NCBI GenBank assembly: GCA_016165875.1
Contig: JABBOT010000040.1
Span: 62,001 to 126,000, forward strand
Source: Acanthopleura granulata
Taxonomy: Eukaryota > Mollusca > Polyplacophora > Chitonida > Chitonidae
Reading direction: 5' to 3'
Length of the DNA stretch: 64,000 nt
Shown here: one piece after another, positions 45,341 through 56,439 of the stretch
Layout: each line of letters starts with the position of its first letter
Numbering within the stretch: position 1 is the first letter of the stretch
Notes under the pieces: model-generated
The model's database searches: none
The model's input: only the letters and a program-made list of their open reading frames with translations
What the model was told of the DNA's origin: nothing
Program-made: the position numbers and the translations under genes

Positions 45341-45790
45341 AACACATTTAATTACCATATATTCACCTGTGTGTTGTATTGTAGTCATGCGGTGACATAA
45401 AACACACAGATGTATACAATAGTTACAATATCAACGTCAAGTTCGCTTCAAGTCAACAACATCTTGTTTTCTAAATTATTTGCTAACAGAAATCTTACTA
45501 TTTTTCAGATATGGCGCACATCAGCCGTTTGGGTCGGATAAACGCCAATACAAATCAACCGCCCACCCCAACCCACCTCCTCGATGGGTTCAAATTGATA
45601 CAGTAGTATATCTGCTTCTGTGTAGCTAGAATCCATGTCGAAAATGATATCGGTTTGGTACGAATTCCCAGCTTATATCGCCCAGCCAGCCATGGGTTTA
45701 CTTTGTGTGACGTCACAAGTTGGGCTGTAACAACCGGTCGGACGGAGATCAGTAATTATATTGGACAGTAAATCTATTTGTTTGGACGGA
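45341..45790. other. Intergenic, nothing recognised
   Basis: No coding content. Confidence 0.4.
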
Positions 45791-45794
45791 TTAA

Positions 45795-46018
45795 ATTTAC
45801 TTGATTTGATTGGTGTTTTACACCATACTCAAGAATATCTCACTTATACGACGGGGGCCAGCATTATGGTGGGAGGAAACCTGACAGAGCCCGTCGGAAA
45901 CCCACGACCATCCTCAGGTTGCTGGCAGACCTTCCCACGTACGGCCGGAGAGGAAGCCAGCATTTCTAGGTCATTACTCTGCGATAGCGCGATAACCGAC
46001 TGAGCCACGGAGGCCCCT
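45795..46018 (-). mobile_element. SINE-1, reverse, with tRNA-like head
   Basis: Tail TTACTTGATTTGATTGGTGTTTTACACCATACTCAAGAATATCTC, body GGAGGAAACCTGACAGAGCCCGTCGGAAACCCACGACCATCCTCAGG, head GCGATAGCGCGATAACCGACTGAGCCACGGAGGCCCC. The ORF 45761-46003 is inside it. Confidence 0.8.
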
Positions 46019-46945
46019 GGACGGATTTAAAGTAATTATTATGTTGCGTAGAAGCATTCCGGTAATATACTGTGAAAGTAGGTTATAATCTTTATAATTA
46101 GGACCCAGAAGCAAAATCTGGACACCAATCCTTTAAGAAAGAAACGGTGCAAAGATAGAAAGACATTTTGTCTTACATTTGACAACCTGCATATGGCGGT
46201 CGAGAGCTTGTTTGTATCAAAAGACAGCCTGCCAGTGCCAGCTGCCCTGACCTGGAAGAATGTACCTTATTCTCGTTAAATTTGCAAATTGGAAAAATAT
46301 CTCAGTTTAATTTCTATTCACAATCATTTTACATTTCCACCAACTGTCCTGTATTATCTGTTCCTCTTGTATGAGTCACCTGTACAGCAGTCTCTTGTTT
46401 ACCTTGTTTGGTGTAGCTGAACATCAGGACAGTCTTACCTACATCAATATATTCCTCTATATACACAATGTACTTCCAGTGATTACTTTGTTGCTATGGT
46501 AACCATTTAATGAAAGTTATAGATTTAACAAATACACAATTTGCTTAAAGCAAGGAGTAAAAATGACTTACAATAGTTAGATTCAGACGAAGCTGTCAAC
46601 ATTACTTTGTTAAGGGAGATATCTGTCACCATGACATTCCACGTGTCTGAAAAGCTTTCTAGCCATTTTATAGTCAGTTTTAAATGTAGTTTATTGTCTT
46701 AAATCAAAGCCGGCAACAAGGAAGACGTTTAGGAAACTTTATCCGACTTGGATAACGTATCGTGCTTGTCACGCGAAATGTGAATAACTTCCTCGTAAAG
46801 TTTATCCGATTTGAACTGAATATGCCGATACTGCGCGACAAAAATATTTCGACATGTCACAGATAAACAAATCGGACGGTTGGATTCATTACTTTGCCTC
46901 TTGAAAATACATCTAAACAAAATTACTTATCAATCTGGGATCGAT
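46019..46945. other. Intergenic, nothing recognised
   Basis: No coding content or repeat match found. Confidence 0.4.
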
Positions 46946-46947
46946 GA

Positions 46948-47217
46948 ATTTATTTATTTATTTATTTTTATTAGTGTTTTACGCCGCACTCAAGGATATC
47001 TCACTTACACGACTTGTACCAGCATTATGGTAGGAGGAAAGAGGCCAGAGCCCGCGGGAAACCCACGACCATCCGCAGGTTGCTGGCAGACCTTCCCACG
47101 TACGGCTGGAGAAAAACCAGTGTGAGGTGGATTTGAACTCACAGGGACCGCATTGGAGGGAGGTTTCTGGGTCATTGCTCTACGCTGGCACGCTAACCGA
47201 CTAGGCCAAGGAGGATC
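46948..47217 (-). mobile_element. SINE-1, reverse, full length
   Basis: A (TTTA)n tail at 46948-46970, then TAGTGTTTTACGCCGCACTCAAGGATATCTCACTTACACGAC, the conserved body, a GAGGTGGATTTGAACTCACAGGGACCGCATTGG B-box region and the head CTGGCACGCTAACCGACTAGGCCAAGGAGG. The ORF 46880-47125 is inside it. Confidence 0.82.
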
Positions 47218-48144
47218 CCCTAAACGTTATGAGTGTTCTCAGTAATAAATTTACTTTTTATCTGATAATTGTTGTACGATATAATCAAGAATTTTTTCTC
47301 GATCGATGGTGGTCAGTTTTATCCATAAAAGAAATCGGTATAACCACTCGCCTTGGCGATGTACCGAATAACTTCCTTACATGTGAGGGACAAATAAGCA
47401 CACCAAATTTATGACTGGTAACGCGTGTTTGTAGACCGGAGTAATAGTGGTTGGCCCGATGACGGTTTACTCACTCTACTCTGGTGTTCTCCACCCACAA
47501 ATCTACATGTGAAAAATTCTTGTGTGTAGTGTTGAAAAAAAAACGATAAGCAATAAAGTAGGTAAATGTCGTGCTTCGTGGTCATTGCAAGGTAAGGCAA
47601 TCTCTGTTTGTCCGAGTGAGTAAAGGCCGATGCCTAGGGCCATTCCGTCTTTTTACAAACACAGTCGAGTGCTCCATTCTTGTTCACCTTGTCAAGAAAA
47701 GACAAATTGTGCAATGTTTGTTTCATACTGGCTTGGATATCGCGGACTAGAGTCCTTTTGGGTAGCCTATGTAACAGAGCTTCCTTAGACCTATCACCAA
47801 CTGAAGTACTGACTGAGCTAAAATAAGGTCAAATAAATACATGAAGTGACTTGTGCAATGCTATTTTTATATTACCTACACTCCGTATATGACGATAACG
47901 TGAAAGAGGCCTAGACTGAGACACACACCACACACAGAGGTGATCGGTGGTTTCGCCGGATCATACACGACAAGCTAAAAAGAGTGATTAGATGTTTCAT
48001 TCTCAGATTGTTAAAAGGCACAGAATGTGAGCATTTACTAGTCGCACACAAACAGCCCAACTATAGACTTTTACTTATGTGGACGTATTTACAAGCACGA
48101 CCTAGCCCTCAAACTAAGGGAAAACCTAGAAGAGCTCTTAGAAA
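47218..48144. other. Upstream flank of gene B
   Basis: Should contain the gene B promoter and 5'UTR if the signal-peptide exon is right. I see no TATA box at a convincing distance. Confidence 0.35.
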
Positions 48145-48193
48145 ATGACATCCACCCTCGAATGGATTCTGATAATTACTACCATGCTACCAG
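48145..48193 (+). CDS. Gene B first coding exon, signal peptide
   Basis: The ATG at 48145 opens a short hydrophobic leader, MTSTLEWILIITTMLP, cut by the donor GTATGTG after 48193. The 49 bases leave phase 1, exactly the phase of every extracellular exon downstream. Joining to 49883 gives ..MLPVCSGCAAG, a plausible signal peptide with cleavage near the junction. It is too short to be called as an ORF. Support is the hydrophobic profile, donor, phase and position; the start is not confirmed by transcript evidence. Confidence 0.55.
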
Positions 48194-49882
48194 GTATGTG
48201 ATCTAGATGTTTTTCACAAAAACGTAACTTTTCCACTTAATAACAAATTATTTGAAAAAGAGAAAATCGAATGACTAACAATCCAATTTGTGTCAACTAA
48301 GCTGAACATTGCCTAACCGTTATTATGTTTTACACGAGGGTCTCCTGTGATATAAATACCGCCATGATGGCGTCCATAGTAAGTTCATTCCCCTCATTCT
48401 TAGTCCATACATTGTTCAAATATTGACGAAGATATTCAAATAAAGGACGGACTCCTGGGCAACTTCACGGGTATCACGATGACTTCACGTGAGCCTTGCA
48501 ACTGAGCCGTGCTGAATTTTACTGATTAGTAATTTAAAAAGGCATACAAACGCTGATATCTGAAGAACTATCACTCCTATTGTATAATCATGAATCTAGG
48601 CTTCCCAGAAAGGTATTACATCGACTAGAGGAGGAAACGTAGCTTAACCAACATTATAAACTTAATCAGGATGTGTAAAATTCTGACGTTTTGTATGTGC
48701 CAGATCTGCATCATATATATGACACCTGACTGAGGTAATGTGAGTGAAAGATCTCTAGATCCGTCAATCCCGAACCATTTGTGAGTGCTTTTCGTGTGGG
48801 CATCGAGCTCAATGGAAACGTGGCTTGCTCAATTCAGATATGACGTTTTAACTACAATGAAGACATCGACGTCTTTAGACTTTGTGCAGGTTACAATCAC
48901 ACAAATTTTAAAACTGTACCTTTCTTCCAATAAAATTATTTCGCGAAGCTAATAAGACTGCATGAAACCGTCGATGGCGTAGTAGTAAAATAACCAACAC
49001 ATTAAAGTGGCTAGATAGGGTGCACTGTTATAAAGCTACAGGTAAAATTACTAGTAAAGGACCAGACAATATGCTGTCACGTGTTTCCCCTGTAAAATAA
49101 CCACTTTAATAGAGGCAAACTACCAGGTGTTTCAACTGTAAACTGATAACGGCCTTGCAACGGACCGTGCTTTGATACCTGCACAACTGAATGTATTCAT
49201 GAATAAGGTGTCCTTTCACCATCCCGGATCCATGTGTGCGGAGAAAAGAAGGACGACGTCAAGAAATGTTCAGTTTCGTCTATTAGTGGAGCATTTGATC
49301 TGCCTGGTCTCGCCCAAGAGACACAGGAAATGACACCGTGTTTGTACTGCACAAGTGGTTTTACCCATTCAGTGAAGGGGGATATTTTCTTGAATCAGTT
49401 TTCCCATCTTCCACAAAAAGGCGTCAAAGACAGATTCATCTGCAATCACATGTATTTCTTCGGAGCTGTGACAGGAGACCTTCAACTCAACGAAAGTATA
49501 CACATGTATGTAACTACGAACTGTAATAACAAAACGTGTTGCTACCTGCACAGAATAAGTATATAGATTTTTAAAATGGTTATTTGATTGATTGGTTGTT
49601 TCAATTAAGAGAAAATTATGAGATATTTAACATGAAAATGAACAAGGAACAATTTCTCAAATTCTCTCACCTGGCTCGTCACAGCGGTGATATTGTGGTG
49701 TGAAATAATAAATCCCGTACGTGTAAATCACGTGTTTCTAGTAGTACGAATGTTTTACCGTTAAAGCGACAACAGTGAGCAAACCGTTGCAGAAATATCA
49801 CACTTGGTGTGGTAGAAACACCCACTTTTAACAGTATGACACGTAGATCCCTCACATAATCCCAATACTTTTATCTTAACAG
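48194..49882. other. Gene B intron 1
   Basis: Contains an unexplained 110-codon ORF at 49234-49566 with seven Cys (including CLYC and NNKTCCYL). No known domain is recognised and no clear acceptor sits at a matching phase, so it is not called as an exon. No repeats identified. Confidence 0.4.
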
Positions 49883-49930
49883 TGTGTTCAGGCTGTGCTG
49901 CTGGGTTGTACGGTCCCTCATGTCGGACAA
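49883..49930 (+). CDS. Gene B EGF-like stub exon (module 1)
   Basis: Acceptor TTATCTTAACAG ends at 49882 and the donor GTAAGT follows 49930. It is 48 bases, phase 1-1: CSGCAAGLYGPSCRT, the C-terminal half of an EGF-like repeat (CxxGxYGxxC). Its paralogue at 54147-54197 has the same plan, and each directly precedes an FTP exon, so stub plus lectin domain is the repeated module. Only the second half of an EGF fold is coded here. Confidence 0.7.
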
Positions 49931-50039
49931 GTAAGTTATATTCCTTTATTAGGACTACTCTAAAAACGTGAAAAAAACAGCTTGAAAATGTTTGGCGCTT
50001 CTGTGAAGTAATTCCCAATCACACAGATAACCACCAAAC

Positions 50040-50335
50040 TTTATATGTAGATACTATTCAGTCGTTTACATCATTGCGTACAACATTGATAATAGTCTCA
50101 TCTTACCGATCACACTTTACACGTGGATACCGATTACTGATAAAATTGACATTCTACACATAGATACAATTCAGGCTTTACACATAGATACCCGTCACAC
50201 ATTACACAGTCATAAACCCCAGTCTCATCTTACACAAAGCTACCGGACAGACGTTACACAAAGACTCAGCTCATACTTTGCCGATATAGATGCCAGTCAT
50301 ACTTTACACATAGATATCGGTCTCCCTTTACAAAA
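50040..50335. repeat. ~24-bp minisatellite, module 1 intron
   Basis: Degenerate tandem copies of a unit like ACACATAGATACCGGTCACACTTT (for example TTTACACATAGATACCCGTCACACAT, TTTACACATAGATATCGGTCTCCC). The same repeat, longer, occupies the same intron of module 2 (54285-54840). Confidence 0.75.
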
Positions 50336-50763
50336 ACGGGTTACATGTATTGTGCAGTAACATTTAGGCTGACAGCTGCAATGCAGAATTGGTGATAAGA
50401 CGGATGAATATGTCTTATGCATTACGTTTTTCTTCTACATTCAATATTTTTGCTATTAATTCTACATGTGATTACAGTATACCTTTTAACTTATAACCGA
50501 AACCTGAGCATAGCTCAGAGGCAATTACTCTCCCCCCTCCCCACCTTTTCACCACCGAATCATCACATTATGCTGGAACCAGGGGATTTGATACCAATCA
50601 GGTGTCCATGTTAGTTAACAAATTACACTGGACTCCTTTCCGTGAAAATGCATGAATAGACAACGCTGACACGAGCACAACTTTCCCTTTTTTCACAAAA
50701 CCTTAACGTTAGAGTAATACGAAGTGTCTCGCCCTAAGATTACAAAAAGTTTGTTTATTTCAG

Positions 50764-50991
50764 AAAATGTGGCATTGAACAGACCAACAAGTCAATCTTC
50801 TAACTACGATAATACGCAATTTTTTTCTCGCAATGCTGTGGATGGGAGGAAGGGTCATGATCTGTTTAGCACTCCATGTACTCACACGGCAGTAAAGTCC
50901 GGTCAGTTCTGGGAGGTCACGCTGGATGAGTCATACTGGATCTACAGGTTCACCATCTACAACAGAAATGGAAACTGTGATGGCGGGCCGT
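50764..50991 (+). CDS. Gene B FTP/fucolectin domain 1, 5' exon
   Basis: Acceptor GTTTATTTCAG ends at 50763 and the donor GTAAGT follows 50991. It is 228 bases, phase 1-1. It reads NVALNRPTSQSSNYDN, then FSRNAVDGRKG, TPCTHTAVKSGQFWEVTLDE, SYWIYRFTIYNRNGNC. NVALxxPTSQSS, NAVDG, CTHT, W-V-LD and IYNRN are the hallmarks of the eel-fucolectin/tachylectin-4/pentraxin-1 (FTP, F5/8C-like) beta-sandwich lectin fold. A role in binding fucose or other glycans is inferred from the family. The second half of the domain is the exon at 52456. Confidence 0.88.
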
Positions 50992-51072
50992 GTAAGTTTG
51001 GTATTCTTATCTCAGGAGAGCAGTTGAATACACGAACAAGCGGGTTACATGTCTAATACTGACCATAGTTAA

Positions 51073-51139
51073 AAGTCATACTGGATCTACAGGTTCACCA
51101 TCTCCAACAGATATAGAAATTGTGAAAGCTCAACTGAAT
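51073..51139 (+). pseudogene. Partial duplicate of FTP 5' exon in intron (module 1)
   Basis: KSYWIYRFTISNRYRNC followed by ESSTE and a GTGAGT donor: the last third of the 50764 exon repeated about 80 bases downstream. It is open but has no acceptor or 5' half. The same relic is in module 2 at 55564-55630. Confidence 0.75.
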
Positions 51140-51239
51140 GTGAGTTGTATTTACGTATTCTCATCTCAAGGCAGCAGTATAATATAGAAAAAAGAAACAT
51201 ATATGCGTATAATACATACAGTAGCCTGGATCCCCCAAC

Positions 51240-51312
51240 CCCGTAATGTTGACCACTGTCATAAAAGTGAAATAATCTTGAGTACGGCGTAAGACACTAA
51301 TCAAATCAATAA
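51240..51312 (+). mobile_element. SINE-1 3' end fragment
   Basis: AATGTTGACCACTGTCATAAAAGTGAAATAATCTTGAGTACGGCGTAAGACACTAATCAAATC. Its counterpart sits at the equivalent place in module 2 (55725-55800). Confidence 0.7.
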
Positions 51313-52044
51313 ATACGTACAAAAGTTAAAATTCCAAGAAAGTTGTGTGGATTCAACATGGGACTCAGTCGTAGACCTGAGCATTCATATGTTCATTTCT
51401 TTATTGTTGGAGAAATTTTTATTTTAAATACAGTTCTCAGTTCACAGTTGCCTTTTATTCTAACATTATTCCACAATGTACAAGTTTAGCAGTAAAAAAT
51501 ATAAAGATTTGTTAAAAGATAATCATATGGCGAAAGCGGCAAATGTTCACGGTAGTTCTAGACTGCAATTCTGAAAACCCACTTTCTTTCCAATCTTTTC
51601 AGCGTTGTGCTTTTTTCGTGTTACAAAATTCGGATTGTAATTACCATGATCTCCTTGGTCAAAATAAAGTTAGAGTTAACCCATTTTGTCATTATTTCTA
51701 CATTAGCTCGATTCTCAATACGTAGAGTGACGTATGTCCCCAATACATATTAGCACATGCCTTTAAGCAACCCGACATACATCTAGTACTGTACCAGAGT
51801 ATCATGTAGTGAAAATATCATGTTTCCGGTATGTTTTGAAATAACATAATGTTTCGTTTTTTCTCTGTTTGCTTGAGTTTAACGTCTTCGTCAAAATTAA
51901 CCCAGTCAAATCACAGGAGTGTCACAATATGGCAAGAAAGGCCAACTTACATGTATTTCTAATGTAACAATGGACTAAAATAAAACACTTCAGTAGGCAC
52001 GTTGTGTGAGATCTTGAATGTAGAAAATAGAAAATACTTTATGC

Positions 52045-52192
52045 AATTTCTGGGCTCTGCCAGCAACCTGTGAATGGTAGTGGGTTTCCCCGAGCTCTGT
52101 CCTGTTTCCTGACATCATAATGATGACCGCCGTCGTATAACTGACATATTCTTAAACACGTCCTAAAACACCAATTAAATAAACAAATTCAT
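52045..52192 (+). mobile_element. SINE-1 3' half
   Basis: CTCTGCCAGCAACCTGTGAATGGTAGTGGGTTTCCCC to CCTAAAACACCAATTAAATAAACAAAT. It matches the position of the SINE-1 at 56440-56690 in module 2. Confidence 0.75.
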
Positions 52193-52455
52193 GCAATACG
52201 TAATATCTGTTACCGCTATTACAACTATCAAAGCATGTTTATAGGTCACTCCCCTCCTCCCCGGCCAGAAAAAAATCCCGAGTTATTGTTTTCTATTGTT
52301 GTGTTATAGCTTGGCAAAGGACAAAAATGTCAACACGACATAGATAATGATTGCTTCAAATAGTTCTATAAGCTGCATGAAAGTTGATAGCGATGTACAT
52401 CCTAGTTGTATGACATTGAGATTCTGCTTTTCTCCTCACACGGTCACTGTTACAG

Positions 52456-52659
52456 GCGGAGCCAGGCTGAACGAATTCACTGTGTCTGTGGGAAACGCAT
52501 CCGGGGTTTATACTATATGCTATCAGGATGCCACTACTAATACTTCGGGCCCCGGTGACGTCATCAATGAGCATTGTACCCGTCCAGTTCAGGGAAATAC
52601 TGTCAAGATATCCTTGTCATCTGCCTTACCGCTTACACTTTGTGAAGTTCTTATCTATG
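52456..52659 (+). CDS. Gene B FTP/fucolectin domain 1, 3' exon
   Basis: Acceptor CACTGTTACAG ends at 52455 and the donor GTAAGT follows 52659. It is 204 bases, phase 1-1. It reads GARLNEFTVSVGNASGVYTI, then CYQDATT, PGDVINEHCTRPVQGNTVKI, LPLTLCEVLIYG. The closing TLCEVxIYG and the RLNxF...G start match the second half of FTP domains (fucolectin ends LTLCEVEVHG). The Arg of RLN and the Arg of NRN in the preceding exon may correspond to sugar-contacting Arg residues of eel fucolectin; this needs alignment. One glycosylation sequon lies in GNAS. Confidence 0.88.
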
Positions 52660-52789
52660 GTAAGTATCAACTTTAACTCCGCAAAGCATGCATTTTTCCT
52701 AAGTTTACATGTGTGCGAATTCCATTTACATATATAAAAGCACTGATGTAGCACTGTAGCACTAAGAGGCCAGTTGGAATCCTCTGGGG

Positions 52790-53740
52790 TATGAACTCAT
52801 CCCCCAGGCTCATCCGCTGATGATGTTACTCTCGTTGGCACATTATCCCAGGGCGTGTTTCTCACTGACTGTTCACCAATGCCCTGTCACTCTCGTTGGC
52901 TGATCAGACCCGAGCTTTCACCCTTGCTGGTTAATCCTAGACGGGCTCTTACCCTCCTGGCTGAGAGATCCGCGCAGCGCGTTATTCTCGCTGGCTGATC
53001 TGCGGATGATGTCACTTTCGTTGTTCGATTTCCCTAGTGCGTGTTTCTTGCTGGCTGATACACCTTTGTCGTTACTTTTACTGGCTTATCCGCCTTGAGC
53101 GTTACCCTCAATGGCTGATCCTCCTATGGCTTAACTATCTGGCTCATCCACTTATTGTGTAACCCTCACTGACTGATCCTCCTAGGGCCTGCTTCTTGTT
53201 GAGTGATTCGCCCAATGCGGTAGTTTCGCTGACTTACCCGTCAAGAACGTTACTCTAGCTGGTCCTTCCGTCGACGATGTCGCTCTCGTTGCCAGATTTC
53301 ACCAGGGCGTGAATCTTGCAGGCTGATCTGCCCACTTCCCCTCACGCATCACTCTCACTGGCCGATCTTTCCTTCCTGAGTAATAATTCAGGAAGAGCTA
53401 CGCCCCGGTTGGATCAGCCAGCAAGAGTGACACCATGGTGGATCAGCCAATGAGAGCTCACCGTCACTTTCGCCGACTGATTCACCCCGTTCCTCACTCT
53501 GCCTGAGTGGTCAGCACTGGGCGTCTTCCTAGTGGACTGGTCTGCCTAGTGGGCTACTCTGGTTGGCTGATCCGCCCCGGGCATTACTCTCGATAGCTGA
53601 CATCCATCAAAGTAGTTAGCCTTGCTCACAGATAAACCCAGGAAGTCTCTCTTAGTAACTGATCTTGCTCCCGAGAATTGATTTTCTCAAGGCTTTACTC
53701 TCGTCCGCCCAGTCCCACTCTCCCTGGCCAATCTCACCTA
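52790..53740. repeat. ~30-bp degenerate minisatellite with internal inversion
   Basis: About 30 copies of a GC-richer unit near CTGGCTGATCCGCCnnnGGCGTTACTCTCG, with period 30 in most copies (28-34 range). From about 53392 to 53455 the unit runs reversed (GGTTGGATCAGCCAGCAAGAGTGACACC, GGTGGATCAGCCAATGAGAGC), after which the original direction returns. It lies between FTP modules 1 and 2. No coding role is supported. Confidence 0.8.
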
Positions 53741-54146
53741 GTGAGTCGCCCAGAATGTCGCCAAAGGTCTAGCGTGTTCGAATCCAAATTTCAGCGGCTT
53801 TCAGAGTGTTTTGCGGACTGCTATAGTGTAAGTGGAAAGACTGAGAGCGATTCAAATCCCCAATCATATGTCCTTGTGTTCTGTGGATAGATGAGTTATG
53901 ATCGACCTCGCCGTAAACCTGTTTCTATTGCTGACTTGCACGCGTAGTACGCTTTAAAACAATTTAAGACATCAATGAATTTACACAGATGTAACACCTG
54001 TAGTTATTTATCCTAGAGAGCAATTCTGAGCAGCTAAAATGGATGTGAAACGATCTTTGTGGCACAGACCGAAAGGACCCACGCACGTGGCCAGATTAAG
54101 TAATATGAAATAGACCCCTCACATCCTCCCATTTCCTCTCCAACAG

Positions 54147-54197
54147 CAAATTCAGGACAATGCCCCGAGGGCTGGGACGGACCTTCGTGTAAGAGAG
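54147..54197 (+). CDS. Gene B EGF-like stub exon (module 2)
   Basis: Acceptor CTCCAACAG ends at 54146 and the donor GTAAGT follows 54197. It is 51 bases, phase 1-1: NSGQCPEGWDGPSCKR. It is the paralogue of 49883-49930, with the CxxGWxGxxC half-EGF signature. It splices in frame to 55248 (G|AA) giving ..CKRENVALNR. Confidence 0.7.
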
Positions 54198-54284
54198 GTA
54201 AGTTACAATACATAACTCATTGCTCTGTTACTCTAAAAACATAAGAAAAGATCATGAAAATATTTGAGTTATGTGAACTAATAC

Positions 54285-54845
54285 CCGGTACATATAGATG
54301 GCGGTCAAATTGTACACCTTACGCACAATAGACCGTCACACTTGACACAAAGACGCTGTTCAAACTATACACGTATATACTAGTATAGCGTTACCAGTCA
54401 CATTTTACACGTAGATATAGGCCACACTTCACACATAGAACCGATCAAACTGTAAACATGGATACCGATTACCGATATCAGTCATAATTTACACATACAT
54501 ACAAATTCAGACCTTACACATAGATACCGGTCACACATTGCACAGTCATAGATACCAGTCTCACTTTACACATAGATACCGGACAGACGTTACACACAGA
54601 CCCACGCCACACTTTACACATATAGATGTGAGTGATACTTTACACATAGATACCAGTCTCATTTTACACCTAGCTACCGGACAGACATTACACTCATAAC
54701 CAGGTCACACTATACGAATATAGATGCCAGTCAAACGTTACACACAGTTACCGAACAGGCATTATACACACATCCATGTCACACTTTACGCATAGGTGCT
54801 AAAATATTCTGTACATAGACATTGGTCACACTTTACACAGGCTGG
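54285..54845. repeat. ~24-bp minisatellite, module 2 intron
   Basis: Same degenerate unit as 50040-50335 (CACTTTACACATAGATACCGGACAGACGTTACACA and variants), about twice as long. Confidence 0.75.
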
Positions 54846-55247
54846 ATAGTTTGTAGTAACATTTAAGTTGACTGTTGCAATGTATGTGTCGTGAATTTGC
54901 CTTATGCATTACGTTTTTCCTCTGCTTTCAATGTTTTTGTTGCTCATTTCACATGTGATTTCCGTATATCTGGTAACTTGTAAACCGGTACCTGACTATA
55001 GTTGAGATTCAATTATCCGTCCCCTGACCTCTGAATCAATACATTACGCCGGAGCCAGGGCTTTTGATAGCAGTCGAGTGAGCATGTTAGTTTACATATT
55101 ACGCAGACACCGCTTCGTGTAAATGCTCGGGAATGTATGAGCAGTTAAGGCTGACGCGAGCGTAACCTTCCCTCTGTCACAACACCTTACCATTAGAGCA
55201 ATACGAGATCTCTCGCTCTACGATTACACAAAGTCTGTTTATTTCAG

Positions 55248-55476
55248 AAAATGTGGCATTAAACAGGAGGACAACTCAATCTTCTAACTACAGTGATACA
55301 CAGTACCATTCTTGGAATGCTGTGGATGGGAAGAACGGGTCTAGTCTGGATAACACCCCATGTACTCACACGGAGTAGTGGGACTGGTCAGTACTGGACG
55401 GTCACACTGGATAAGTCATACTGGATTTATAGGTTCACCATCTACAACAGAAATGAAGATTGTTCTGAAGGACAGT
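55248..55476 (+). pseudogene. Gene B FTP domain 2, 5' exon, frameshifted
   Basis: Clear paralogue of 50764-50991 with good splice sites (ATTTCAG ending at 55247; GTGAGT after 55476), but 229 instead of 228 bases. The frame reads NVALNRRTTQSSNYSDTQ, NAVDGKNGSS, TPCTHTE and then TAG at 55376-55378. Beyond a one-base shift the other frame resumes as TGQYWTVTLDKSYWIYRF and TIYNRNEDCSEGQC. The net +1 lies between ACGG and GGTCAG (about 55370-55392). It is either a real inactivating mutation or a sequence error; the matching 3' exon is intact. Confidence 0.85.
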
Positions 55477-55563
55477 GTGAGTCGTACCTACATATTCCTA
55501 TCTCAGGAGAACAGTTTAATACATAAAGGAACAGGTTACATGTATAATACTGGCTATAGTTAA

Positions 55564-55630
55564 AGGTCATACTGCATCTATAGATTCACCATGTACAACA
55601 GAAATGAAAGTTGTGGAGGCTGATCGCAAT
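55564..55630 (+). pseudogene. Partial duplicate of FTP 5' exon in intron (module 2)
   Basis: RSYCIYRFTMYNRNESCGG, then TGA at 55621-55623, then a GTGAGT donor-like site. It is collinear with the relic at 51073-51139, so it existed before the module duplicated. Confidence 0.75.
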
Positions 55631-55724
55631 GTGAGTTGTGCTTGTGTATTCACTTGCATCTCAAGGCAGCTGCTAAAGGTAGCAAAAGGCATGGTACACG
55701 CCTACAATACATTCAATAGACCCA

Positions 55725-55800
55725 GTTTCCTGCCACCATAATGCTGTGTAAAGTTTTCTAGAGCACGGCGTAAAACACCAATGAAATCAATAAATACATA
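55725..55800 (+). mobile_element. SINE-1 3' end fragment
   Basis: TTTCCTGCCACCATAATGCTGTGTAAAG ... GAGCACGGCGTAAAACACCAATGAAATCAATAAATAC. Confidence 0.7.
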
Positions 55801-56439
55801 CAAAAGTGAAAATTCCAAATAAATTCTGTGCATTCAATGTGGGGCTCTTTCTTATACCTTAGCATTCGTATGTTCATTTCTTTATTCTTGGAGAAATTCT
55901 TATTTCAGGCAAAATTTTTAATTTATTTAATTTATCTTTATTCTAACATTAACCGATGATGTACACGTTTTCCAATAAAAAAGATAGACATTTGTTAGAA
56001 GATAAAAATAATATGCCGAAAATAGCAAGTATTTACGCTAGTTCTAGAACGCAGTTTCTCTATGAAATTCACTTTCCTTCCAATCTTTTCAGCGTTCTGC
56101 TTTTTTTAATTTTACAGAATTCAGATTGTAGTTATCATGGCCCTTTTGGTCAAAGTTAAATTGGAGTTAACCCATTCTGTTATTGTTTCTAAATTAACTC
56201 TAAATATTTAATGCGTGGAGTGACTTATGCCCCAAATAAATTTTAATACATCGCTTGAAGTAACCAGGCCGAGATATATCTATTCTCACAGAGTATCATA
56301 TTGTGATAATATCATGTATGTGGGTGTATTGTGAAATGATATAGTACTTCTAGGCTATCAGTGATCTAAAATAAAACGCATCAATAAGCACATCATTTGA
56401 GTTCTTGAATACAGAAAGCAGAACATACTTTATGTAATT

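Noticed and set aside
50040..54845. Minisatellites as a CRISPR array
   Set aside because: Units are contiguous and degenerate with no unique spacers, and the genome is animal.
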